This document shows positions 8,962 to 17,087 of a stretch of 64,000 nt of DNA, one piece after another. The DNA is taken from positions 3,532 to 67,531 of the forward strand of contig JAJYWG010000183.1 in the NCBI GenBank assembly GCA_021791615.1, in the 5' to 3' direction. The notes under the pieces are model-generated. The model saw only the letters and a list, made by a program, of their open reading frames with translations, was not told where the DNA came from and searched no databases. Position numbers and translations under genes: made by a program. The stretch's first letter is position 1. Each line of letters opens with the position of its first letter. The DNA comes from Actinomycetes bacterium. Its GTDB lineage: Bacteria; Actinomycetota; Acidimicrobiia; Acidimicrobiales; RAAP-2.

Positions 8962-9711
8962 TCATCCGGCGACCTCCCCGACATGCAAGAGCCGGAAGCC
9001 TTCGGCGAATGCCACGCCGGCACGGCGGCCCTCTTCGGCTGCCCGGCGGCGCACGGCGTCTCTCGCCCAGACTCCCTCCCCATCGGAGAACTGGCTCCCG
9101 TGACACCCGACTGCCTCGATCTTTTGCTCCACGAACGCCGTGATGTCGATCCAGACGTCCGGTTCAAGGGTGCCCGTGAGAAATGCCTGGGAAACCTGAT
9201 GGGGCGGACCGGCATGCGGAAAGTACAGCGGCAGGGCCGACGCAGGTGCCACTGCGTCGAGCATCGCCCAGCCCGCAGCACGGTGATCGCGGTGGTTGAC
9301 GTACTCCCGGCCAAAGAAGACCGCAGTGGGATCGTGCCCTACGACGGCGTCGGGCCGTATCTCGCGAACCGCCCCCACGATCTCCTCTCGCAGCGTGCTG
9401 CGCTCTTCGAGCTCCCCATCAGGTGCTCCCAAGACACGATGGCTGGCGAGACCCATCGCCGACGCCGACGCCGCCAGCTCGGCCGATCGCTGCAGCACCA
9501 GCTCGTTGCCCGTGAGCGAAGTGTCAAGCGTTCCTTTCCCGCCATCGGTGCACACGATCAGGTGCACCGCACACCCTGCCGCCGCCCACTTGGCGAGCGC
9601 TCCCCCACATGCGATGGCGGCGTCATCAGGGTGGGCATAGACCGCAAGGACCGCGGACGGAACGTCGCCGAGCACCTCACCAAGCTCCCGACCACCTCGG
9701 ATGTCGCTCAC
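8962..9711 (-). CDS. LmbE/PIG-L family metal-dependent deacetylase
   Basis: This 249-residue protein has the family zinc site: AVYAHPDDAAIACGG (His27, Asp29, Asp30), GHDPTAVFFGREYVNHRDHR in the middle, and DITAFVEQKIEAVGCHGSQ near the end. Members remove acetyl groups from GlcNAc-containing molecules such as mycothiol precursors, cell-wall sugars or bacillithiol intermediates. The substrate here cannot be assigned from sequence. The ATG at 9711 overlaps the nrdR stop in an ATGA arrangement, so translation is coupled to nrdR. This position, between nrdR and dinB in the SOS cluster, is unusual for the family. Confidence 0.87.
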   Translation of the reverse strand: MSDIRGGRELGEVLGDVPSAVLAVYAHPDDAAIACGGALAKWAAAGCAVHLIVCTDGGKGTLDTSLTGNELVLQRSAELAASASAMGLASHRVLGAPDGELEERSTLREEIVGAVREIRPDAVVGHDPTAVFFGREYVNHRDHRAAGWAMLDAVAPASALPLYFPHAGPPHQVSQAFLTGTLEPDVWIDITAFVEQKIEAVGCHGSQFSDGEGVWARDAVRRRAAEEGRRAGVAFAEGFRLLHVGEVAG

Positions 9712-10175
9712 CGCCGGTGCTTCGGCTCCGTCTTGGCGAGAAGCCCGACTTCACGGGCGAAATCACCGGGTTCCTCGAACCCCTTGTACACGCTCGCAAA
9801 CCGGACATACGCCACGTGGTCCAGCACTTGCAGCCGATCCAAGACGGCCAGGCCCACCTGTTCGGTGGTCGGTTCATCCACCTGCGCCCGCAAGTCCTCC
9901 TCGACACTTTGCGCCAGCTGCTCCATCGCCTCCGGGGACACTGGACGGTTCTTGCACGCCGCCCGAACTCCTTCGATCACCTTGGAGCGTTCGAACGGCT
10001 CTCGTATGCCGGCACGCTTCACCACCCACAGAGGCTGCTCCTCGATCCGCTCGAACGTCGTGAAGCGCCGCCCGCAACTCAGACACTCCCGGCGCCGGCG
10101 GATCGCAATACCCTCCTCAGACATTCGCGAGTCCACCACTCGATCGTCCTCACTCGAGCACCACGGGCATCGCAC
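9708..10175 (-). CDS. nrdR: Ribonucleotide reductase transcriptional repressor NrdR
   Basis: This 155-residue protein matches NrdR in length. An N-terminal zinc ribbon (MRCPWC with Cys3/Cys6, and CLSC with Cys31/Cys34) is followed by the ATP-cone domain (VVKRAGIREPFERSKVIEGV and later DHVAYVRFASVYKGFE). NrdR senses ATP/dATP and represses ribonucleotide reductase genes. It follows the LysM gene by 21 bases and overlaps lmbE by 4 bases. The lexA / LysM protein / nrdR arrangement is conserved in actinobacteria (Rv2720-Rv2719c-Rv2718c in M. tuberculosis, lexA-divS-nrdR in corynebacteria). The C-terminal 15 residues after the ATP-cone are charged and variable. No ribonucleotide reductase gene is present in the window. 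Confidence 0.96.
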   Translation of the reverse strand: MRCPWCSSEDDRVVDSRMSEEGIAIRRRRECLSCGRRFTTFERIEEQPLWVVKRAGIREPFERSKVIEGVRAACKNRPVSPEAMEQLAQSVEEDLRAQVDEPTTEQVGLAVLDRLQVLDHVAYVRFASVYKGFEEPGDFAREVGLLAKTEPKHRR

Positions 10176-10196
10176 ACAGCGACGTTACCGCTGCTG

Positions 10197-10643
10197 TCAG
10201 GGTACGTGGATACGTTCCCCGGGGACGACGACTGCCGACCCGATCTCCTGCTCGAGCTCGGTGGCAAGCGGTCTGGGGTCTCGGCCGGGCTCGAAGTGCT
10301 GCGCAATCTTCGACAAGGTGTCCCCGGGCTGCACCACGTACGTGAACCCTCCGCCCGGTACGACCGCGCCGGTACCTCCGACCGGCCTGCCGCCCAACGC
10401 TGCGACGGGCAAGGCCAGAAGAAGCACCGCGACGCAGGCCACGATGAGCGCTGCAAACCGGTTCCGCCTGCTCCGGCGAGCCCTCCGCTCCCGGCGACGC
10501 TCGCTCACGTCGCGCACGACCTCGACGACCGCGAGCGGCGCATCCTCGCCACGTCCGGCGCCAACGGCCCCGACCAGGCGCAGTACCGGCCGACCTGGCA
10601 CCGCCCTGATGTCCACTTCGGCTATCGCCACTCCCGTTCCCAC
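10197..10643 (-). CDS. LysM membrane protein, likely SOS-induced division inhibitor
   Basis: This 148-residue protein has a charged Arg-rich stretch (about 48-61, RERRARRSRRN), one membrane segment (about 63-83, AALIVACVAVLLLALPVAAL) and a C-terminal LysM domain (about 101-147, YVVQPGDTLSKIAQHF). The topology is cytoplasmic N-terminus with LysM outside. Its position divergent from lexA and before nrdR is that of Rv2719c/ChiZ and DivS, and parallels YneA of Bacillus, which block division after DNA damage. That role is inferred from position and domains. A LexA box lies inside its likely promoter (10706-10734), so induction by DNA damage is expected. The N-terminal 45 residues are not recognised. 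Confidence 0.83.
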   Translation of the reverse strand: MGTGVAIAEVDIRAVPGRPVLRLVGAVGAGRGEDAPLAVVEVVRDVSERRRERRARRSRRNRFAALIVACVAVLLLALPVAALGGRPVGGTGAVVPGGGFTYVVQPGDTLSKIAQHFEPGRDPRPLATELEQEIGSAVVVPGERIHVP

Positions 10644-10705
10644 CCTTTCCCTCGAGCGACTTCAGCATCGGAAGCCCTGGGAGAACACCTGTTCGTCATC
10701 ATCTC

Positions 10706-10734
10706 ATCCAATCACGAACATACGTTCGTGTCAA
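10706..10734 (-). promoter_or_regulatory. Probable SOS promoter of the LysM-nrdR genes with LexA box
   Basis: On the minus strand TTGACA (10734-10729) and TTGGAT (10711-10706) are 17 bases apart. The spacer holds the LexA box CGAACATACGTTCG (10715-10728), which fits the actinobacterial consensus CGAAC-N4-GTTCG exactly. The start codon at 10643 is about 60 bases downstream. Confidence 0.8.
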
Positions 10735-10743
10735 GTGTTTTTT

Positions 10744-10783
10744 CGAACACATGTTTGCTATCCGCGCGGAACGTGTGTACGAT
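10744..10783 (+). promoter_or_regulatory. Probable lexA promoter with LexA box
   Basis: TTGCTA (10755-10760) and TACGAT (10778-10783) are 17 bases apart. A second LexA box, CGAACACATGTTTG (10744-10757), overlaps the -35 element and matches the consensus except for one pyrimidine. This fits autorepression of lexA. Transcription would begin near 10790, leaving a leader of about 64 bases before the ATG at 10854. Confidence 0.8.
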
Positions 10784-10853
10784 GTCCCAGTCGCCCACCG
10801 ACCCGGTAGGCGACTGGGGTTCTCCGCTGGGGGATCGTTCGAGGAGGGTGGGC

Positions 10854-11483
10854 ATGGCTGAAGCGCTGAGCGGCAAGCGGGAGCAGATACTCGAGTTCAT
10901 CGGGCAGTGCATCCGCGAGAGGGGCTACCCGCCGTCGGTGCGGGAGATCGGCGATGCAGTCGGGCTGGCCTCCTCCTCCACCGTCCACACGCACCTCGCC
11001 GTGCTCCAACGCGAGGGGTACCTGCAGCGGGACCCGACCAAGCCTCGGGCCATCCAGGTTCGCTACGACCCCTCATCCAAGGCGGCCATGGCCGCCGGTC
11101 CGGTCCGTCATGTTCCATTGATCGGAGACGTCGCCGCCGGGACCGGGGTCCTGGCCCAGGAGAACGTCGAGGAGGTGATGGCCCTCCCCGAGCAGTTCAC
11201 CGGCACCGGTTCCACGTTCATGCTCCGGGTGCGCGGGGACTCGATGATCGGCGCCGGGATCCTCGACGGAGACTACGTCGTGGTCCGCCAGCAACCCGAT
11301 GCCAATCCCGGCGACGTCGTCGTCGCCGGGATCCCCGACGGTGAGGCGACCGTGAAGTTCTACGACCACCGCGACGGGCAGGTGGTCCTCTCACCGGCCA
11401 ACCCCGATATGGAGCCGCTGCGGTTCGATGCCTCCGAGGTCGTCGTGTTCGGGCGAGTGGTCACCGTCTTACGACGGATCTGA
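10854..11483 (+). CDS. lexA: SOS repressor LexA
   Basis: This 209-residue LexA has an N-terminal winged helix (QILEFIGQCIRERGYPPSVR, recognition part SSSTVHTHLAVLQREGYL). The Ala-Gly self-cleavage site is in VAAGTGV (Ala95-Gly96), and the Ser-Lys dyad is Ser130 in RGDSMIGAGI and Lys168 in GEATVKFY. The start is ATG 10854, preceded by GAGGAGGG. An upstream in-frame ATG at 10782 overlaps the -10 element and is unlikely to be used. LexA binds the two boxes in the divergent intergenic region and controls its own gene and the LysM side. The end converges on a minus-strand gene of unknown function, 26 bases away. Confidence 0.97.
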   Translation: MAEALSGKREQILEFIGQCIRERGYPPSVREIGDAVGLASSSTVHTHLAVLQREGYLQRDPTKPRAIQVRYDPSSKAAMAAGPVRHVPLIGDVAAGTGVLAQENVEEVMALPEQFTGTGSTFMLRVRGDSMIGAGILDGDYVVVRQQPDANPGDVVVAGIPDGEATVKFYDHRDGQVVLSPANPDMEPLRFDASEVVVFGRVVTVLRRI

Positions 11484-11509
11484 TCGCCTCTCTGACCGGC
11501 CGCCGCCGC

Positions 11510-12349
11510 TCACGTCCACAGGCGGTCCGTATAGGTGTCGGTGCCCGGAATGGTGGGGATGAAGGGGAGCGCGGCCACCACGGTCGCGAGCCCGGAAGCC
11601 TCGATCGAACGCCGGTGGGAGGCAATCGCGGCTTCCCACGCATGGAACGGATCGGTCTTGAAGAACCACAACAGCAGGGTGCGACGGTCGTCTGCGTCCT
11701 GACGGGGAACATCTCCAGGGGCGTCGATGAGCAACGGGAGCGGCGAGAACGAGGCGACCAGACCAGCGTCGGTTGCAGGCAGCAGCGCCGGCAGATGCTC
11801 ATGGCGGAGCCAGTGATCGAGGTCCTCGGCCTTCGTAGCAGCCGAGCGATCGATCCATATCGCGACGAGGCCATTGAACGGGTGGTCGAGCGCCAGTTCG
11901 ACGGGGACCCCGTCGGTATCGCTCACGACCTCCCAGGAGAACTTGTACAAGAGCGTATGGACGTGGTCACGGTGCTCGAACATCCGTCCGGCCGCATGGA
12001 GAGCCCGGACCTGTCGGACAGCCCAGCGGTTCCAAATGTCGTGGTACCCGTCGAGCACCCAGTAGAGGGCCATGTACGAACCTCGCATCGGCTCGCCGGT
12101 GATTTCAGAAGGATCGGGGTCACGAAGCGCCTTGAGCTCGCGCGTCGCAACGAAGCGCCTTCCGGCGAAGTTGTAGGGACCGACCATGCACCCGGCGTAG
12201 AAATGGTCTCTCTCGTACCACCGGTTGTAGTCGACCTCGTGGCCACGATGGGGCTCGACAACGGTGAGGAGCATCGAGCCGAGCTTCACCGGCTCTGCAC
12301 CGGCCGTCACCTCGATCGGACGTGGGACCTTCTTCGGTGCTTCGGGCAT
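11510..12349 (-). CDS. Conserved protein of EthD-like / dimeric alpha-beta barrel type, function unknown
   Basis: This 279-residue soluble protein appears to be a duplicated ferredoxin-like fold. The first half has VDYNRWYERDHFYAGCMVGP and FVATRELKALRD, and the second half has LDHWLRHEHLPALLPATDAG. The W-x-x-x-H/D-F pattern is like EthD and related small dimeric alpha-beta barrel proteins. No catalytic residues are evident. Homologues would be expected in actinobacteria, often near lipid or xenobiotic genes, but the neighbours here (convergent lexA; dapE behind it) give no hint. It starts at ATG 12349 with no strong ribosome binding site visible. I assign no function. Confidence 0.7.
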   Translation of the reverse strand: MPEAPKKVPRPIEVTAGAEPVKLGSMLLTVVEPHRGHEVDYNRWYERDHFYAGCMVGPYNFAGRRFVATRELKALRDPDPSEITGEPMRGSYMALYWVLDGYHDIWNRWAVRQVRALHAAGRMFEHRDHVHTLLYKFSWEVVSDTDGVPVELALDHPFNGLVAIWIDRSAATKAEDLDHWLRHEHLPALLPATDAGLVASFSPLPLLIDAPGDVPRQDADDRRTLLLWFFKTDPFHAWEAAIASHRRSIEASGLATVVAALPFIPTIPGTDTYTDRLWT

Positions 12350-12550
12350 GGGCCGAACGTAACACCGCCCGCGCGGCTGCCGTGACGCGAAGGCCGTTCG
12401 GCCACGGTCTCCTCAGACGGGTGGCAGGGAGCCCGTCGCCACCGGGGCACGGTCCGGGGTCGCTACTCTGCCGGCCGGCGCTACCGGTGGTACATCTCCA
12501 CAGTGGCTGTGAAGACGGGCCCCGTTGAACCACTGCACCCATGAGAGGGT

Positions 12551-12572
12551 GGCCAGCTCTCACCGGCTGGCC
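12551..12572 (-). terminator. Hairpin downstream of dapE, possible terminator
   Basis: GGCCAGC (12551-12557) pairs with GCTGGCC (12566-12572) around an 8-base loop, about 56 bases after the dapE stop on the minus strand. No T-run follows. The remaining 12350-12550 bases hold no ORF I can support and presumably contain the promoter of the minus-strand gene ending at 11510. Confidence 0.35.
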
Positions 12573-12627
12573 GGCCAGGTCCTTGGTCTTCTCCCACCGA
12601 ATACGAGGGTCGCGAGATGCGCTCGAC

Positions 12628-13719
12628 CTATCGGATCCAACCGGCGTCGTCGTCCGCAAGAAGGCCGGCCAGCACTCCCCTCACGCGCTCGAGGGAGGCA
12701 CCAGGCACCCGCTCGTCGCTGCGATGGGCCAGGAGCGGATCACCGGGTCCGAAATTGGCCGCAGGGATGCCGCGAGCCGCGAAGCGGGCGACGTCGGTCC
12801 AGCCGACCTTGGCCCGCGGTGCTTCCCCACTCGCTGACACGAGGGCGGCGACGAATGGCTGGTCGAGTGCCGGCGGAGCGCCGGCGGCCTGGTCCACCAC
12901 GTCGATGGCGTCCCCCGGGCGATGCTCCAGCGAATCGGCGACAAGTGCTTCGAGAAAGGCCCGGGCGCCACGATCGTCACGATCTGGCGCGTAGCGGTAA
13001 TTGACGACGAGCGCCGCAGCGTCTGGTACGACGTTGCCGGCGACGCCGCCTTCCACACCGACCGCCTGGAGCTGCTCCACGAACTCGCAGCCGTCGATCA
13101 CCACCGAACGCCCCTCCCAGGCGGCGATGCGTTCGAGCACTGGCGCCAGCCGATGGATGGCGTTCACCCCGGTGAACGGCCGGGCCGTGTGTGCCCGTTC
13201 CCCGCTGAGCCGGATGACGGCCCTCATCGTTCCCTGGCACCCGGCTTCCACCCGCCCATCGGTCGGTTCCGCCAGGATGGCCGCATCGGCCGCCATGAGG
13301 GCGGGGCACGCGGCGAAAACCTCCTCGAGACCGCTCTCGCTCCGTGCCACCTCTTCGCGTGCGTAGAAGCACCAGGTCACGTCCACGACCGGGGCCGCAA
13401 TTGCACGGGCCACGTCGACCATGACGGCAAGTCCCCCCTTCATGTCGGCCGCCCCGAGCCCCCACAGCACGTCGCCGTCGAGACGGGCGCCGGCGTTCCC
13501 CGCCGGAGGAACGGTGTCAAGGTGCCCGGCGACGACGATGCGGCGCTCGCGCCCCAGGTTGGTCGCTGCCACGACGTTGTCACCGATGCGCACGACATCG
13601 AGCCACGCCAGACCAGACAGCTCGTCCGCCACCCGCTCGGCCAATCTGGACTCCTCGCGGCTGACCGACGGGATGTCCACGAACGCCGCGGCCAAGGCCA
13701 GCAGTTCGCTGCTGCTCAC
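12628..13719 (-). CDS. dapE: Succinyl-diaminopimelate desuccinylase
   Basis: This 363-residue M20-family metallopeptidase has AGHLDTVPPAGNAG (metal His and Asp), GLGAADMKGGLAVMVD (bridging Asp) and YAREEVARSESGLEEV (catalytic Glu pair); RRIVVAGHLD and NVVPDAA are typical of actinobacterial DapE. It removes succinate from N-succinyl-LL-diaminopimelate. The frame extends upstream to 13872, but GTG 13719 (MSSSELLALAAAFV) overlaps the dapD stop in a GTGA arrangement and fits the family N-terminus. It is the last gene of the run dapF-hflX-dapC-dapD-dapE, in which nearly all junctions overlap. Confidence 0.93.
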   Translation of the reverse strand: MSSSELLALAAAFVDIPSVSREESRLAERVADELSGLAWLDVVRIGDNVVAATNLGRERRIVVAGHLDTVPPAGNAGARLDGDVLWGLGAADMKGGLAVMVDVARAIAAPVVDVTWCFYAREEVARSESGLEEVFAACPALMAADAAILAEPTDGRVEAGCQGTMRAVIRLSGERAHTARPFTGVNAIHRLAPVLERIAAWEGRSVVIDGCEFVEQLQAVGVEGGVAGNVVPDAAALVVNYRYAPDRDDRGARAFLEALVADSLEHRPGDAIDVVDQAAGAPPALDQPFVAALVSASGEAPRAKVGWTDVARFAARGIPAANFGPGDPLLAHRSDERVPGASLERVRGVLAGLLADDDAGWIR

Positions 13720-14618
13720 GCCGAGACGCCGTGCTCGCGCAGGACGGCGTTGAGCTGAGCCTTGTCGTGTCGCTCTCCCTCGGGGAGCCGCTTGATCACC
13801 AAGACGCATGGGAGGAAGAACTCCCCGCCGGGGTAGTCCCGACGACGCGACGCCGACACCGCCACCGTCCATGCCGGCACGACCCCGCGGCTCAGCTCTC
13901 GACCGGTCTCGGCGTCGATCACCGGGATCGACGGGTTGAGGATCGTCCCTTCACCCAGGACGGCTCCACGACCCACCCGAGCTCCTTGGGTCACCATGCA
14001 CCTGCTCCCCACCAGAGCGTCGTCCTCGATGATCACCGGGGTGGCATTCGGAGGTTCCAGCACCCCGCCGATCCCCACGCCCCCCGACAGGTGGACCCGA
14101 GCACCGACCTGGGCGCAGGAGCCGACAGTCGCCCAGGTATCGACCATGGTGTCCTCCCCCACCCGGGCACCGATGTTCACGTACCCGGGCATGAGCACCA
14201 CCCCGGGGGCGAGGTAGGACCCCCAGCGAGCCGAACCACCGGGCACCACCCGGACTCCCGACCCGGCGTAGCCGCGCTTCAACGGCAGCTTGTCGGCAAA
14301 CTCGAACGGCCCCATCTCGATCGTCTCGACCGAGCGCAGGCGGAAGAGCAGCAAGATCGCTTTCTTCAGCCACTCGTGGACGACCGTCCGCCCGTCCGTG
14401 CCAACTTCGGCCACCCGGACGACCCCCCGGTCCAGCAGGTCGATCGTCGCCTCGACCGCCTCGGTGCCTGCCCCCGGCTCGAGGCCCCCGCCAGCCGAGC
14501 GCTCCCACAGCTCCTCGATGACCGGAGCGAGCTCGGCGGGCTCTCCGGCGCCGGGCCCCGCAGAGCCAGGAGGAGGCGGTGCTGGCGAAGGGGCTGGGGA
14601 CGGCGGATGCGTGGGCAC
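13716..14618 (-). CDS. dapD: 2,3,4,5-tetrahydropyridine-2,6-dicarboxylate N-succinyltransferase (actinobacterial type)
   Basis: This is a left-handed beta-helix acyltransferase of about 300 residues. Hexapeptide turns are visible through APGVVLMPGYVNIGARVGED, VDTWATVGSCAQVGARVHLS and GVGIGGVLEPPNATPVIIED. The ending GEFFLPCVLVIKR is typical of actinobacterial DapD. It adds succinyl from succinyl-CoA to tetrahydrodipicolinate. I start it at GTG 14618 (MPTHPPSPAP), which gives a proline-rich N-terminus of about 25 residues. The longer frame to 14762 runs under dapC. It sits 34 bases after dapC and overlaps dapE. Confidence 0.92.
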   Translation of the reverse strand: MPTHPPSPAPSPAPPPPGSAGPGAGEPAELAPVIEELWERSAGGGLEPGAGTEAVEATIDLLDRGVVRVAEVGTDGRTVVHEWLKKAILLLFRLRSVETIEMGPFEFADKLPLKRGYAGSGVRVVPGGSARWGSYLAPGVVLMPGYVNIGARVGEDTMVDTWATVGSCAQVGARVHLSGGVGIGGVLEPPNATPVIIEDDALVGSRCMVTQGARVGRGAVLGEGTILNPSIPVIDAETGRELSRGVVPAWTVAVSASRRRDYPGGEFFLPCVLVIKRLPEGERHDKAQLNAVLREHGVSA

Positions 14619-14652
14619 GCCCAGACTGTAGCCAGCCCCGTCAGGCTCGGGG

Positions 14653-15807
14653 TCAAGCCCCCCCGGCGCTCGACAGGCGTTCGACGGCGAGCCGGAGGCG
14701 CACCATGGGCTGGACGACGGCGATACGAACGTAGCCTCGGCCGGCTTCGCCGTAGAGCTCACCCGGGCTCACGAGGAGGCCACCTGCCCGGGCGAAGTGC
14801 TCGGTCATCGCCCACTCGTCAGGCCAGCGGCTCGGCACTTTCACCCACAGGTAGAACCCCCCCTGGGGCAGGGGCGTCGGGTAACCGAGCCCTGCGAGCT
14901 GGCCGGCCAGGAAGGAAAGCCGTTCGTGGTACCGGCGACGCTGGGCAGCGACATGGTCGTCGTCGGCCAGCGCCACCGCCGCTGCCGCCTGCACCGGGCC
15001 TGGGACCATGAGCCCGGCGTGCTGGCGCACGCCGCGCAGGTAGGCGACCAGCTCGGCATCGCCGGCGAAGAAGCCTGCTCGAACACCGGCCATGTTGGAT
15101 CGCTTCGACAGCGAGTGGACGGCCACGACCCCGTCGGGCCCCGACTGGAGGATCGAGCGGGGCGGTCCATCCCAGGTGAACTCCGCGTAGCACTCGTCGG
15201 AGAACACCAAGACGCCGTGCTCGCGACCCCATCCGGCCGCCCGCCCGAGATCGGTCAGGCCCCCCGTCGGATTGGACGGCGAGCACGTCCACAAGAGCAG
15301 GGCACGCCGGGCGTCGGCGGGCGACACGGCTTCGAGCGCCATGCCGCTGCCGTCGGAGGCAGATGGCGGGACTGCCACCGCCCGGCACCCGGCCAGCTCG
15401 GCGCTCATGGCGTAGGTCGGGTACGAGACGGCCGGGTACAGCACGGTGTCGCGGCCTGGATCCCTCCTGTGGAGGAAGTGCGCGGTCGAGGCCACCAATT
15501 CCTTGGTGCCAACGCAAGCCGCGACTGTGCCCGGCTCGACTGTCACCTCGAAGCGGCGTCGGAGCCAGTCAGCCGCAGCCCGGCGGAGTGCTGGTCCGCC
15601 GGCAGATGCCGGGTACCCTCGCTCGGTCCCCGAGACAGCAAGGGCCCGTACCGCAGCAGGCGGCGGCGCGTCGCACGGGGTCCCGATCGAGCAGTCCACC
15701 ACCCCGCCGGGCAGCCCCTCCGCCAACTCCCTCAGGCCGTCGAGACGGTCGTAGGGGTACGGGGGCAGGCGGAAGGCCTCCCCTCCGCTCACGCCGGTCA
15801 CGGTCAT
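14653..15807 (-). CDS. dapC: Succinyl-diaminopimelate aminotransferase (class I/II PLP enzyme)
   Basis: This is a fold-type I PLP aminotransferase of 384 residues: SIGTPCDAPPPAAVRAL near the start, YPTYAMSAELAG, LWTCSPSNPTGG (PLP-binding Asn), FSDECYAEFTWDG (Asp) and HSLSKRSNMAGVRAGFF (Schiff-base Lys). The sequence style and the place directly before dapD and dapE identify it as DapC, which forms N-succinyl-LL-DAP. ATG 15807 overlaps the hflX stop (ATGA). A longer frame to 15843 adds only residues shared with the end of hflX. Confidence 0.9.
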   Translation of the reverse strand: MTVTGVSGGEAFRLPPYPYDRLDGLRELAEGLPGGVVDCSIGTPCDAPPPAAVRALAVSGTERGYPASAGGPALRRAAADWLRRRFEVTVEPGTVAACVGTKELVASTAHFLHRRDPGRDTVLYPAVSYPTYAMSAELAGCRAVAVPPSASDGSGMALEAVSPADARRALLLWTCSPSNPTGGLTDLGRAAGWGREHGVLVFSDECYAEFTWDGPPRSILQSGPDGVVAVHSLSKRSNMAGVRAGFFAGDAELVAYLRGVRQHAGLMVPGPVQAAAAVALADDDHVAAQRRRYHERLSFLAGQLAGLGYPTPLPQGGFYLWVKVPSRWPDEWAMTEHFARAGGLLVSPGELYGEAGRGYVRIAVVQPMVRLRLAVERLSSAGGA

Positions 15808-17087
15808 GCCGGCACCACGGCGAAGTGCCGGAAGCGGGCACAACCGGCTTCGTCCAGCACCACGTGGACCCGGGCCGAATCGATGCCGGGGTCTTCGCTC
15901 AGCACTTCGCCCTCGCGGTGGACGGCCGCCAGCACATCTCCCCGTGACCAGGGGATCACCAGCTCGACCACGCGGTCGCCGACCCGCAGGCGATCGGCGA
16001 TGGCCTCGAGAAGATCCTCGATCCCGCTCCCCGACCGGGCCGAGATCGCGAGCGCGGATCCGGCGTCGCCAGCGGCGAGAGCCGATCCCGAGAGCCGGTC
16101 CGACTTGTTCACCACCAGCAGCTCGGGAACGCTGCCGGCACCGATCTCTTCGAGAACGAGGCGGACGGCGTCGATCTGTCCCTGCGGGTCCACCGCCGCG
16201 CCGTCAACCACGTGCAATAGCAAGTCGGCGAGGCAGACCGTCTCGAGGGTGGAGCGGAATGCTTCGACCAGCTCGTGCGGGAGCTTTCGGACAAACCCCA
16301 CCGTGTCGGTGACCAGGACCGTCTCACCGCCTGGCATCGCCATCTGCCGGGTCCGGGGGTCCAAGGTGACGAAGAGCCGATCTCCGACGGCGACCCCGGC
16401 TCCGGTGAGACGGTTCATCAACGTCGACTTTCCCGCGTTCGTGTACCCCACCAGGGCGAGCTGGCGATGACGGCCACGGTGCCGCCGGCGCCGCTGCACT
16501 TGTCGGGTCCGTTCCACGGCGCGCAGCTCGGACTCCAAGTGCTGCATCCGGCGCACCAGGCGCCTCCGGTCCGCCTCGAGCTGGGTCTCTCCCGGTCCCC
16601 GGGTGCCGATCCCACCAGCCTGCTGGCTCAAGTCGCTCCTCCGGCCGCGCAACCTGGGCAGGCGGTAGCGCAAGAGCGCCAGCTCGACTTGGGCTCGACC
16701 TTCGGGGCTCCTGGCGTTCTGGGCGAAGATGTCGAGTATGACCGCCGTGCGGTCGATGGCCGTCCGGCCGAGCACGCTCTCGAGGCTGCGCTGCTGCGCC
16801 GGGGTGAGCTCATCGTCGAATACGACGGTGTCGGCATCGACCGCTTCGGCGAGAGCGGCCAGTTGGTCGGCTTTTCCCCTCCCGACATAGGTCGCGGGGT
16901 CGGGGCGGCTCCGGCGCTGGACGACCCGTCCTGCCACGTCGGCGCCTGCGGTGGCCACCAGGTGGGCCAGCTCGTCCAAGTTGGCCTCCACCTCGTCCGG
17001 GTCGACGCCCGGATGCACCATGCCGACGATGACGATGCGCTCCCGGAAACGGCGGTCGATGAGCGTGCCGGCGGGGGGTCCGGTCAT
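15804..17087 (-). CDS. hflX: GTPase HflX
   Basis: This 427-residue protein has an N-terminal HflX domain (ATYVGRGKADQLAAL, VVFDDELTPAQQRSLE, TAVILDIFAQNARSPEGRAQ, GGIGTRGPGETQLEADRR) and a G domain with P-loop LVGYTNAGKSTLMNRL, DTVGFVRKLPHELVEAF (G3) and VVNKSDRL (G4). HflX binds the ribosome and helps rescue or split stalled 70S particles. The start is ATG 17087, which shares one base with the dapF stop (TGATG). The gene lies inside a diaminopimelate gene run, as in several actinobacteria. Confidence 0.95.
   Translation of the reverse strand: MTGPPAGTLIDRRFRERIVIVGMVHPGVDPDEVEANLDELAHLVATAGADVAGRVVQRRSRPDPATYVGRGKADQLAALAEAVDADTVVFDDELTPAQQRSLESVLGRTAIDRTAVILDIFAQNARSPEGRAQVELALLRYRLPRLRGRRSDLSQQAGGIGTRGPGETQLEADRRRLVRRMQHLESELRAVERTRQVQRRRRHRGRHRQLALVGYTNAGKSTLMNRLTGAGVAVGDRLFVTLDPRTRQMAMPGGETVLVTDTVGFVRKLPHELVEAFRSTLETVCLADLLLHVVDGAAVDPQGQIDAVRLVLEEIGAGSVPELLVVNKSDRLSGSALAAGDAGSALAISARSGSGIEDLLEAIADRLRVGDRVVELVIPWSRGDVLAAVHREGEVLSEDPGIDSARVHVVLDEAGCARFRHFAVVPA

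Noticed and set aside
8731..10809. 692-codon plus-strand open frame over dinB, lmbE and nrdR
   Set aside because: It is a shadow of three well-supported minus-strand genes and crosses the LexA boxes.
12350..12627. Possible tRNA or small RNA gene in the gap
   Set aside because: No T-loop GTTCRANNC or cloverleaf was found; only GC-rich hairpins near the dapE end.
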